Source: an uncultured Archangium sp.
Lineage (GTDB): Bacteria > Myxococcota > Myxococcia > Myxococcales > Myxococcaceae
Length of the DNA: 64,000 nucleotides
NCBI GenBank assembly: GCA_903905455.1
Contig: CAIVGN010000134.1
Span: forward strand, 26,504 to 90,503
Reading direction: 5' to 3'
Numbering within the stretch: position 1 is the stretch's first letter; the number at the start of each line of letters is the position of its first letter. Below are positions 18,345 through 27,152 of this stretch, piece by piece. The notes beneath the pieces were generated by a model that did not search any database, had not been told where the DNA came from, and worked only from the letters and a program-made list of their open reading frames with translations. The position numbers were made by a program, and so were the translations under genes.

Positions 18345-20237
18345 CTACAGCTCGACCTGCATGCCCAGTTCGACCACCCGTCCGGGGGGGATGGCGAAGT
18401 AGTTGGTCGCGGGCAACGCGTTCCTCGAAATGAAGGCGAAGAACATCTTGCGCCACACCGACATCTTCGCCGTGCCGTTGGTCAGGAGCGTCTCGCGTCC
18501 GAGGTAGTAACTGGTCGTCGAGGGCTCGCAGACCAGGCCCAGCTCGCGCGCGCGCAAGAGGATCTTCGGGACGTTGGGCGTCTCCATGAAGCCGTTGTGC
18601 CAGATCACCCGGAAGAAGCCCTGGTCCTCGTCCTGCACCACGAGCGCCTCGGCCTTCGGGACCAGGGGCACGTTCTCCTGGACGATCGACAGCAGCACCA
18701 CCTGCCGGTGCAGCACCTGGTTGTGCTTGAGGTGGTGCAGCAACACCGGCGGCGTGCCCTCGGGGTTGCCCGACATGAAGACCGCCGTGCCGCGCACCCG
18801 GTGGGGCGTGGTGTTGCGCACGTCTTCGAGCAGCGCCTTGAGCGGCATCAGCGTCTGGAGAAACCGCACCGCCAGCGCCTCGCGCCCGCGCTTCCAGGTG
18901 GTCATCAGGGTGTACATGCAGAAGGCCACGGCCACCGGCACCCAGCCGCCCTCGAAGAACTTGAGCGCGTTGGAGAGGAAGAACGGGAGATCGAAGGCGA
19001 GGAAGAGCAGCAGCAGCGGCAAGGCCTTCCACACGCGCCACTTCCAGGCCCGCACCACCACCACGAAGTACACCACCGAGGTGATGCCCATGGTGCCGGT
19101 CACCGCGAGGCCATAGGCGGCGGCGAGGGCCGACGACTCGCGGAACATCAGCACCAGCGCCAGGCACGCCACCATCAGCGCGTCGTTGACCTCGGGGATG
19201 TAGATCTGCCCCTCGTTCTCGCTCGAGGTGTGGACGATGGTCACGCGCGGGAGGTAGCCCAGCTGCACCGCCTGCCGCGTCAGCGAGAAGGCCCCGGAGA
19301 TCAACGCCTGCGAGGCGATCACCGTGGCCGCCGTGGCCAGGCCCACCATCGGGTAGAGCAGCGCCTCGGGGACGATGGCCCAGAACGGCTTCTCCACCCA
19401 GCCGTGGCCCAGCAGGTACGCGCCCTGGCCGAAGTAGTTGAGGAGCAACGAGGGCAGCACGATGGCGTACCAGCCGGTGCGGATCGGCTTGAGCCCGAAG
19501 TGGCCCATGTCGGCGTAGAGCGCCTCGCCACCGGTGATGCACAACACCACGCTGCCGAGCACCTTGAAGGCCCGCGCGGGGTCGTGCTGGAACAGGCGCA
19601 CCGCCTCCAGCGGGTTGAGAGCGTGGAGCACCGCCGGGTGCTCGAGCAGCGAGCGCAGGCCCAGCACCGCCAACACCAGGAACCACACCAGCATCACCGG
19701 CCCGAAGGCCTTGCCGATGCGATCGGTGCCGGTCTTCTGCACCATGAAGAGCCCCGCGAGGATCACCAGCGTCAGGGGGACGACGTAGGACTCCATGGAA
19801 TGGGTCGCGACCCCCAGGCCCTCGACCGCCGAGAGCACCGAGATGGCCGGGGTGATCACCCCGTCGCCGTAGAGCAGCGCCGCGCCGAAGAGGGCCGCCA
19901 ACACCAGCACTCCCTTGAAGCGGAACTCCGCGTTCTTCGGCACCAACGCCAGCAAGGCGAAGATGCCGCCCTCGCCCCGGTTGTTCGCCCGCATGATGAA
20001 CGCGAGGTACTTCACCGTGACCACCATCATCAGGGACCAGAACACCAGGGACAACAGGCCCAGCACGCTCTGGGTCGAGACCTCGAGGGAGTGGCTCTTC
20101 ACCGCCCCGTCGGCGGTCTTCGAGAAGCACTCGGCGACCGCGTAGAGCGGGCTCGTGCCGATGTCCCCGAAGACGATGCCCAGCGCCCCCAGCGAGAGCG
20201 GCAGCAGTTTCTTTGAAGCCCCGTGTGCGGCGTCCAT
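18345..20237 (-). CDS. kup: Kup-type low-affinity K+ transporter
   Basis: The 630-residue inner-membrane protein matches the Kup/HAK/KT family in length (E. coli Kup has 622 residues). Signature GDIGTSPLY is at residues 24-32, about twelve hydrophobic segments follow, and a soluble C-terminal region of about 150 residues ends in VELGMQVEL. It is expected to import K+ by proton symport. The ATG at 20237 is preferred because it puts GDIGTSPLY where Kup proteins have it; a GTG 42 nt upstream (20279) would add an unusual 14-residue extension. It precedes the pfa-ole operon on the same strand by 77 nt. A functional link to lipid synthesis is not evident. Confidence 0.93.
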   Translation of the reverse strand: MDAAHGASKKLLPLSLGALGIVFGDIGTSPLYAVAECFSKTADGAVKSHSLEVSTQSVLGLLSLVFWSLMMVVTVKYLAFIMRANNRGEGGIFALLALVPKNAEFRFKGVLVLAALFGAALLYGDGVITPAISVLSAVEGLGVATHSMESYVVPLTLVILAGLFMVQKTGTDRIGKAFGPVMLVWFLVLAVLGLRSLLEHPAVLHALNPLEAVRLFQHDPARAFKVLGSVVLCITGGEALYADMGHFGLKPIRTGWYAIVLPSLLLNYFGQGAYLLGHGWVEKPFWAIVPEALLYPMVGLATAATVIASQALISGAFSLTRQAVQLGYLPRVTIVHTSSENEGQIYIPEVNDALMVACLALVLMFRESSALAAAYGLAVTGTMGITSVVYFVVVVRAWKWRVWKALPLLLLFLAFDLPFFLSNALKFFEGGWVPVAVAFCMYTLMTTWKRGREALAVRFLQTLMPLKALLEDVRNTTPHRVRGTAVFMSGNPEGTPPVLLHHLKHNQVLHRQVVLLSIVQENVPLVPKAEALVVQDEDQGFFRVIWHNGFMETPNVPKILLRARELGLVCEPSTTSYYLGRETLLTNGTAKMSVWRKMFFAFISRNALPATNYFAIPPGRVVELGMQVEL

Positions 20238-20318
20238 CGGGCCGCCGTAGCGCAAAGCGTCAGCGCTGGCGTGGCCCACCCCAAGTCGGGGCAGGACGCC
20301 TCACGCAAGGACCTGTAA

Positions 20319-21527
20319 TTACTGGAGGGTGAAGGTGGTGATCACCACGCCGGCGCCCTGGTTGCCGCCGTTGGCCGAGCCCGGCTGGAACACGCCGCAG
20401 AACCAGCGGGTGGTGCCGTTGGCGCGAACCTCGACCTCGTAGGGGATGGGCGTGTTGACCGAGCAGCTACTCCAGTTGTTGGCGCGCACGGTGTACGTGC
20501 CACGGGTCGGCACGAGGCCCGGCGGGTAGATGATGTTCTCCACCGGGGTGCTGGTCAGGCCCGACGGGGGATCGGTGTTCGTCCCGCAGGCACGGTTGGC
20601 GTCGAGATCGAGCCAGCCCTTGGCGCCGCAGCGGCTGGGCACGTACGGGATGGGGAACGGGAGCGGGATCGGGGGCGGCGGCGGGTTCGGGTCGCTGCCC
20701 GGGTCGCCGTAGTAGATCTCGCAGGTGCCGCCGTTGGGCAGCGGCTCGACGACGTAGAGATCGAGGTCGCACTGCTGGCCCCAGCGCAGCGTGGCCTGCA
20801 CCGGGCCGGAACGGCCGCGCAGCTCGCACAGCCCGCTGAGGCACTCGTAGCCCTTGGGGCACTCGTTGGTGCAGGCGCGCGTGCCGGCGTCGATGGGAAT
20901 GCACCGCGCGGTCTGGCCGGCGTCGTTGAAGAAGATGGGCGGGTTGGTGCTGCCGGTGCCACCACCGGTGCCGCCCGAGCCGCCACCAGAGCCTGAACCG
21001 CCGCCCGTCCCCGGCGCGACGCAGGTGTGGGTGTTGAGATCGCACAGGCTGCCGCTCACCGGGCAGTCGTCGGGCTGCATGCACTGCACGCAGGCACCCG
21101 CCGGTGGCACCGTCAGGTCGCAGGCTGGCGTCGCTCCGCCGCAGCCCTTGCTCAGGGTGCACACCATGCACCGGGCTTGGCCACCGTTGGTGACCGGTAG
21201 GAGACAGACTGGCAACGCGCCGCTGCAGCCCAGCGTCTCCGTGCAAGCCGTGCAGGTGTTGGTGACCGGGTCGCAGATCGGCGTCACACCGCTGCAGCCC
21301 GGGGTGCACGCGCCCATCACCGCGCCCGCGTCGCTGCCCGCGTCCGTCGCCGAGCTGCTGCCGCCACCCGAGCCACCGGAGCCGGTCGACGCGCACTTAC
21401 CCGTCGTGGGGTCGCACGCGAGGTCCGGGCCGCACTTCACCTCGGCACAGAGGTCGCTGGTCGGCCCGCACTGGCAACCAAACCAGGCAGAGAGAATGAA
21501 GGAGACGGCGAAGGCGCGGAGCTTCAT
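20319..21527 (-). CDS. Cys-rich lipoprotein with C-terminal DUF2135/YfaP-like domain
   Basis: This 402-residue exported protein has a short basic start, a hydrophobic stretch and a first Cys at 18 (weak lipobox, WFGC). Residues 25-175 hold repeated Cys-rich pieces of the form C-D-P-x-T-x-x-C, separated by Gly/Ser linkers. The C-terminal approximately 140 residues (LRWGQQCDLDLYVVEP onward) resemble the DUF2135/YfaP beta-sandwich seen in secreted deltaproteobacterial proteins. It is probably an outer-membrane-anchored surface protein. Function is unknown. It lies 33 nt downstream of the large AAA+ gene on the same strand, but the cargo suggests coincidence. Confidence 0.75.
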   Translation of the reverse strand: MKLRAFAVSFILSAWFGCQCGPTSDLCAEVKCGPDLACDPTTGKCASTGSGGSGGGSSSATDAGSDAGAVMGACTPGCSGVTPICDPVTNTCTACTETLGCSGALPVCLLPVTNGGQARCMVCTLSKGCGGATPACDLTVPPAGACVQCMQPDDCPVSGSLCDLNTHTCVAPGTGGGSGSGGGSGGTGGGTGSTNPPIFFNDAGQTARCIPIDAGTRACTNECPKGYECLSGLCELRGRSGPVQATLRWGQQCDLDLYVVEPLPNGGTCEIYYGDPGSDPNPPPPPIPLPFPIPYVPSRCGAKGWLDLDANRACGTNTDPPSGLTSTPVENIIYPPGLVPTRGTYTVRANNWSSCSVNTPIPYEVEVRANGTTRWFCGVFQPGSANGGNQGAGVVITTFTLQ

Positions 21528-21560
21528 GACCCCGCGCTTTACACGGCCTCGGCCGCGCCG

Positions 21561-24500
21561 TCAGCCCCGCCCCTTCGGCTTGCGCCCCCTCGAGGGAAGC
21601 GCCTTGAGCAGCTCCAGGGCTTCCTTGGTCTGCTGCCAGACCGTCATCGCCTTCACGCTGCCCTCGGAATCGAGCTGCAGGGCGGTGCGCGCGGCCAGGG
21701 CCAGCTCACTGAGCCGCTCCTGGATGAGCAGCAGCTGCATGGCCATCTCCTCGCGGAAGGAGCCCTCGTTCTCGGAGGTCTGGGCCTGCAACTGGGCATT
21801 CTGCGCGAGCTGTTGGAGCACCGGCCCCAGGTCGATCGGGGGCGCGGCCGCCACCGGCGCGGGCCGCTGGGCCACCGCCTGGGACAGCTTCTCGAGCACG
21901 GGCCCGAGATCGACCGCGGGGGCAGCCGCCACCGGCGCGGGGCGCTGCGCCACCGCCTCGGCCAGCTTCTCGAGCACCGGCCCCAGGTCGAGCTGCGGCA
22001 CGGCGACCGGGGTCGGGGCCTTCAAGGCCACGCCCAGCTTCGCCACCGCGTCCTTGAGCGCGTCGAGCCGGGGCCCCACGTCGCTGGGGGACTTCGGCTT
22101 CTGCATCAGCGCGAGCAGCGCGTCGAGGCGCGGCCCGAGATCGCTCTGCGGCCGCTTCCCCACCGCCGCGGTCAGCGCGTCGAGGTGCGGGGCGAGCGCT
22201 TCCCCACCTTGCTGCTGTTGCGCGGCGTCGAGCATCACCTGCTTGAGCTGCCCCAGCTCTTCACCCAGCGAGGCGATGCTCCCGGTGACGCGCACCACGG
22301 GGTCGTCTTCCGCGCCGCCCTGCACCTGCACGCGCTTGAAGCCCCGCTTGATCTCGTCCCAGCGGGTCTTCTGCTCGGGCGACTGCCGGTGGCGCATCTC
22401 GGCCAGCTTGAGGAGGTTCTGCTCGGCCGCGGCGGTGAGCGTCTGCGACTCGCTGGCGTAGTGCCCGTCGAGCAACGACTCCAGCTCGGGCTCGGTCATC
22501 GCCGCGACGATCTTCTCGGCGAGCTTGCCCATGTTCCGGTAGCTGCCCTGGAGCTTGAAGGGCGGCTCGGTGCGGAACCGGTCGTCCTGGGAGGCGCTGC
22601 GGATGTACTCCTGGTTCACCTGCAGCAGCGTCTTCTGCACGTAGGAGAAGCGCCGGGTGACCTCGACGATCTCGTTCAACTCGGCGGCGCTGTAGCCGTG
22701 CTCCATCTCGTTGACCGAGATGGCCCCGCCCTGCGCCATGGCCAGCACGCGGTGGAGATCGGCCGTGGAGCGCGTGAGCAACGGCGCGGTGACGCTGTTC
22801 GCCGAGAGCGCGTTCTCGAGGTAGCTGAGCGCGAAGAGGTCCTGCTTGCCCCCGAGGATGTCGCCCAGGTTGTAGGTGTCGGCGCGGTTGGCGAGCATGT
22901 CGGGGATGCGGAAGCGCTCGCCCGACTCGGTGTACGGGTTGCCGGCCATCACCACGCAGAACTTCTTGCCCCGCAGATCGTAGGTGCGCGTGCGGCCATT
23001 CCACACGCCCTCGACCTTGCGGGTCGCGTCACACAGCGAGATGAACTTCTGCAGCAGCTCGGGGTTCGTGTGCTGGATGTCGTCCAGGTACAGCATCACG
23101 TTGTTGCCCAGCTCGAAGCTGAAGTTGATCCGGTCGACCTCCTGCCGCGCGGTGGCGTTGGGCGCCTCGGTCGGGTCGACGCTGGTCACCTCGTGGCCCA
23201 GCGACGGGCCGTTGACCTTCACGAAGGTGAGGCCCAGGCGGCTGGCCACGTACTCCATGAGCGTCGTCTTGCCGTAACCGGGGGGCGAGACCAGCAACAG
23301 CAGGCCCATGCGATCGGTGCGCTTGTTCTCGCCGGCCACGCCGAGCTGCTTGGCGAGGTTCGCGCCGATGAGCGGCAGGTACACCTCGTCGATGAGGCGA
23401 TTGCGCACGAAGCTCGAGAGCACCTTGGGCTTGAGCTCCTCGAGGCGCAGCTTGTGGCGCGCCTCGTCGAGCAACTGCCGCACCTTGGCGCGGTACTTCT
23501 GCCAGGCAGGGGTGCGCTCTTCGCCGAACCACGTCATGCGCTGCTCGAGCTCGTCGAGGCGCACGCTCAATACCTGGCTCACCACCCGCGGGTGCTGGCC
23601 CAGCAGGCCCTTGACCTCGAACGACAGGAGGGCCGACGAGATGTCCCGCGAGAGCAGGTGCTCGTCGGCGGCGATCAGCGCGGCCGCCTCGGGCACCATG
23701 GTCAGCCAGGTCGCCGCCTGGGGCCCGGCCTGCTTCGCGTGCGCCTCGAGCCACTCCCGCGCGAGGCGGAAGCGGCCGGGGAGATCGCCATCGAGCGCGC
23801 GGAGATCCTCTTCGAACACCAGGCGCTGACCGACGAGATCCAGCGCGGCGTAGAGGTCGTCACGCAAGGCCACGGCCTCGCCGGCCACCACGAAGCGCAG
23901 CGGCTCCTGGGCCAGCTCCTCGGACAGGTAGCGCGCCACGGTCGCCAGCTCGGGAGCCGAGAGGGTCAGCCGCGCGCTCTGTACGAAGCTCGTCAGGTGC
24001 GGCAGCAGTTCGTCAGCGAGCGTCTCCAGCGCCGGGGAGCCCGGGTAGCGGTGCCGGAGCCGACCGAGGCTCGACCCGCGCCGGTCGAACGCGCCCTTGA
24101 GCGCGTCCTCCCTCCACGACGCCCAGAAGAGCGTCGCCACCGCGCGCGGCCAGGCCGGGAAGCGCAGCAGGTCGGCCCCGTCGTACACGCTCAGGAGCTG
24201 CTCGAGGATCAACGCCGCGTCGGCGTCGTGCACCCCGCGCTCGTAGCCGTCGTCGAGGCGCGCCTGCGCAAACTCGCGCATGACGCTCAACAACCCGGGC
24301 CCGCGCACCGCGTCTCGCAGGGCCTGCAACGAGAGGCCCTTCTCGCCCCGCTCGGCCGCCCGCAGCACCGTGTGGGCGAGGTACTCGCCGCGGTACACCT
24401 CCGGCGACTCCGAGGGCAGGTTTTGATCCCAATAGGCGCGCGCGGCGTCGATGTCGGGGTCGCTCAGGCGCTGCAGGTAGTCCGAGCCCGAGAGCTGCAG

Positions 24501-27146
24501 GTACAGCCCGTCATCGCGGGGGATGACGGTCGCCTCGAGGGGCTGGGTGTTGACGTTGAAGCGGTAGGGCCCGAGCTTGACCACCGCCGTGCCACCCTCG
24601 AAGAGGTCCTTTTTGTCGCGCAGCTGGCGCAGCGCGTCCTGCTTGGCGGTCTTGAGCCGCGAGTCGAGTTCGTCGGCCTTCACCGAGTCCTTGAGCTCCA
24701 GCAACTGCGCGGTCAGCGAGCGCAGCTTCTGCAACATCGGGTCGGCGGCGAAGTAGGTGTTGAGCTCGTCGTCGGTGGTGAAGGTGTTCGCGCGGCGGGT
24801 CACCGACTGCAAGATGCGATCGGCGGCGTCGAAGAGGTTCTGCCCGCGGCGGTTGCGCTCGTCGACCAGCACCTGCTTGCGCTTGCCGAAGGCCTCCAGC
24901 AGCTCCTCGCGGCGGGTGGTGAGCTCGGCGGCGAACTCGTCGAAGTCCGAGAAGCGGCCCTCGAGTTCCTCGAGTTGCAGCGTGAGCTTCGAGAGCTGCT
25001 CGTCACACTTCTCGGGGTTGTCGGCCAGCGACAGCGCCGAGTCGATGCTCTGGGCGAAGAGCTTGAACTGGCTGCCGAACTCGGCGCGCTTCTCCGAGCC
25101 GACCAGCTGCTTCTTCTTCGCCTGCACCGTGGCGCGGACGCGGTTGAGCTGCGCGAACACCTCGGAGATGTCCTCGAGGATCTTCGCCTTCTGCGTGGGG
25201 TCGCCGGCGTTGAGCCCACCCACCACTTCGCCCAGCAACGAGAGGCCGGTGCCCAGGCGCTCGACCTCGGTGACCAGGGGCGCCAGCTCGATGGTCTTGG
25301 TGACCTTCTCGGCCTGGGCCGACACCGTCTTGACGCCCGCGTGCAGCGGCTCGAAGGCCTTCGGCGTCAGCAGGAAGTCGACGCAGCGCTTCGAGACGTC
25401 GTCGAAGGCCTGCTTCACCTCCGCTTCCATCGCCTCGATCTTCGGCAGCTCGATGTAGCGGACTTCGCGGATGGTGATCAGCTTGCCGAGCTGCGACCGC
25501 AGCCCGCCCAGCGTGTCCATGAAGGCGTCGGTGGTGGTGAACTCGTCGGAGAGGATCTTCCCCAGCAACGCCTGCTGCGCGTCACTGGCCTGCGCGAGCG
25601 CCTCGGCGGCGCGGCGCTGCATCGAGAGCACCTTCTCGAACTCGTCGATGATCAGCTCGGCGTTCTTCTTGAGCTCCTGGATGATCGCCAGCAGCCCGAT
25701 CTCGCCATGGCCCAGCCAGTGGAACTGGTCCGTCACCCGGGTACACGAGGTGACCAGCGCGTCGTAGCTGCGGCGGGTGACCTGCTGCGACTCGGCGAGG
25801 CGCTGCAGCGTGAGCACCTCCGAGATCCCGCGCACCAGCTCGGCGTTGCCCAGCTTGCCCAGGGCGCTCTGCGGCGTGGGGGCCGAGGCCGCGAACTCCG
25901 CCGAGACGAAGGGCGTCTGCCACACCTGCACCGGGTGCACGCGCGTGGGTTCCTCCGACATGGTGCGGAAGACCACCATCTGCCCGTCGGGGAAGATCGA
26001 ATACCCGTGGCAGGTGATCGGCGCGGCGATCTCCTTGCGCACCAGGTTGTACGGGAAGAGCACGTACTTCCCCAGGGCTCGCTCGAAGAACACGAAGAGC
26101 ACGTCTTCGCCGTTGGGGCTGACCACCTTGCGCTGGAAGACGAGGCCGCCGACGTCCTGCTCGAAGACCTTGGCTTCCCCGGTCTGCAGCACGAAGCCGC
26201 CGGGGAAGATGATGCCCTGCTCTTCGGGCAGCGAGACGCACGACTGGCCGATGGCGTCGGCCCGGGTCACCTGGCGGGTGCGGGTGTTGAAGACCAGGTA
26301 GCGGTACTTGTCCTCGCGGAAGGGCAGCACCTTCATGAGGATCAACGCGCCGATGCGCACGTAGTGGAACTCGGCGTCGTCCAGCGACTGGATCGCCTCG
26401 TCCACGGGCTCGGCGTAGATGCCCTGCCCCGTCTCGGTGTTGTTCTCGACCTTGATGGTGAGATCGCCGCCCACGGTCTCGATGAACAGCTCGTCGAGGA
26501 TGTTGACGTGCGGGTGCCGCCCCGAGACGAAGTGCTCGCGCGTCGCCCGCTCGTAGGTGAAGTCGTGGGTGGGCGGCACCACCACGTCGGCGTCGCCGCG
26601 GTTGTCGAGGTAGGTCAGCCGCCCCGAGGTATCGACCCCGAAGCGCAGCACCTTCACGTCGCGCAGCGTGTGCCCGGTGCGGAACGTGGCCAGCAACCGC
26701 GCCTCGGTCTTCTCGAGGTGGTTGAGCCGCGCGTCCTTGTAGAAGCGGAACAGCTCCTCGAAGTCCTTCACGAAGCGACGATCTTCGAGGAACCCGCCGG
26801 CCTCGCTCTTGGGAAGCTCGGCGAAGTCGAAGGCGCCGTCAGCCGCGCGCGCGAACTTGTGCAGCGAGAACACGTCGCTCACGGAGCGCTCTTGCTTGAG
26901 CCCCATGAAGACGTTGAACCCCAGCAGGAGGTGCGGCCCCACGGGAACGATGTCCCGGGCGACGCAGTTGTGCTCGGTGCGCACGCGCTCGGTCCCGAGC
27001 ACGGTGAGCTCCTGCCCACCGAACTCGGTGCGACGGCGCGTGTTGAGCGCCACGGTCTTCTCGCCCAGCGACTTCGCGGTCGACAGCAGCCGGGTCCGGA
27101 TGACCTCGTAGCTGCCGCCGACGAGCGACGGATTTTCTTCGGCCAT
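21561..27146 (-). CDS. Giant AAA+ protein of the flotillin-associated 'DNA repair ATPase' family
   Basis: The 1861-residue cytoplasmic protein opens with a beta-rich region (about 1-430, propeller-like strands). Next come long coiled-coil/helical regions (about 450-900) and an all-helical middle. A single AAA+ module follows at about 1275-1560 with Walker A SPPGYGKTT, Walker B VMLYLDDIQH and sensor-1 VVMAGNPY. The tail has five spaced DLGPxL-type motifs joined by Pro/Ala linkers. The N-terminus (SYEVIRTRL...NTRR...TERVRTEHNC) matches proteins labelled 'DNA repair ATPase' in databases (from memory); I see nothing that proves a repair role. It starts 6 nt after the flotillin stop, so the two are co-expressed. 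It may be a membrane-raft-recruited remodelling ATPase. Confidence 0.85.
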   Translation of the reverse strand: MAEENPSLVGGSYEVIRTRLLSTAKSLGEKTVALNTRRRTEFGGQELTVLGTERVRTEHNCVARDIVPVGPHLLLGFNVFMGLKQERSVSDVFSLHKFARAADGAFDFAELPKSEAGGFLEDRRFVKDFEELFRFYKDARLNHLEKTEARLLATFRTGHTLRDVKVLRFGVDTSGRLTYLDNRGDADVVVPPTHDFTYERATREHFVSGRHPHVNILDELFIETVGGDLTIKVENNTETGQGIYAEPVDEAIQSLDDAEFHYVRIGALILMKVLPFREDKYRYLVFNTRTRQVTRADAIGQSCVSLPEEQGIIFPGGFVLQTGEAKVFEQDVGGLVFQRKVVSPNGEDVLFVFFERALGKYVLFPYNLVRKEIAAPITCHGYSIFPDGQMVVFRTMSEEPTRVHPVQVWQTPFVSAEFAASAPTPQSALGKLGNAELVRGISEVLTLQRLAESQQVTRRSYDALVTSCTRVTDQFHWLGHGEIGLLAIIQELKKNAELIIDEFEKVLSMQRRAAEALAQASDAQQALLGKILSDEFTTTDAFMDTLGGLRSQLGKLITIREVRYIELPKIEAMEAEVKQAFDDVSKRCVDFLLTPKAFEPLHAGVKTVSAQAEKVTKTIELAPLVTEVERLGTGLSLLGEVVGGLNAGDPTQKAKILEDISEVFAQLNRVRATVQAKKKQLVGSEKRAEFGSQFKLFAQSIDSALSLADNPEKCDEQLSKLTLQLEELEGRFSDFDEFAAELTTRREELLEAFGKRKQVLVDERNRRGQNLFDAADRILQSVTRRANTFTTDDELNTYFAADPMLQKLRSLTAQLLELKDSVKADELDSRLKTAKQDALRQLRDKKDLFEGGTAVVKLGPYRFNVNTQPLEATVIPRDDGLYLQLSGSDYLQRLSDPDIDAARAYWDQNLPSESPEVYRGEYLAHTVLRAAERGEKGLSLQALRDAVRGPGLLSVMREFAQARLDDGYERGVHDADAALILEQLLSVYDGADLLRFPAWPRAVATLFWASWREDALKGAFDRRGSSLGRLRHRYPGSPALETLADELLPHLTSFVQSARLTLSAPELATVARYLSEELAQEPLRFVVAGEAVALRDDLYAALDLVGQRLVFEEDLRALDGDLPGRFRLAREWLEAHAKQAGPQAATWLTMVPEAAALIAADEHLLSRDISSALLSFEVKGLLGQHPRVVSQVLSVRLDELEQRMTWFGEERTPAWQKYRAKVRQLLDEARHKLRLEELKPKVLSSFVRNRLIDEVYLPLIGANLAKQLGVAGENKRTDRMGLLLLVSPPGYGKTTLMEYVASRLGLTFVKVNGPSLGHEVTSVDPTEAPNATARQEVDRINFSFELGNNVMLYLDDIQHTNPELLQKFISLCDATRKVEGVWNGRTRTYDLRGKKFCVVMAGNPYTESGERFRIPDMLANRADTYNLGDILGGKQDLFALSYLENALSANSVTAPLLTRSTADLHRVLAMAQGGAISVNEMEHGYSAAELNEIVEVTRRFSYVQKTLLQVNQEYIRSASQDDRFRTEPPFKLQGSYRNMGKLAEKIVAAMTEPELESLLDGHYASESQTLTAAAEQNLLKLAEMRHRQSPEQKTRWDEIKRGFKRVQVQGGAEDDPVVRVTGSIASLGEELGQLKQVMLDAAQQQQGGEALAPHLDALTAAVGKRPQSDLGPRLDALLALMQKPKSPSDVGPRLDALKDAVAKLGVALKAPTPVAVPQLDLGPVLEKLAEAVAQRPAPVAAAPAVDLGPVLEKLSQAVAQRPAPVAAAPPIDLGPVLQQLAQNAQLQAQTSENEGSFREEMAMQLLLIQERLSELALAARTALQLDSEGSVKAMTVWQQTKEALELLKALPSRGRKPKGRG

Positions 27147-27152
27147 GAGCGC

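Noticed and set aside
11926..18402. Long plus-strand open frame (about 2158 codons) opposite the pfaA gene
   Set aside because: Same shadow effect; the minus strand encodes intact KS, MAT, ACP and KR motifs across the whole interval.
18345..20279. Kup start at the GTG at 20279
   Set aside because: It adds 14 residues absent from the family and has no ribosome site; the ATG at 20237 gives the normal N-terminus.
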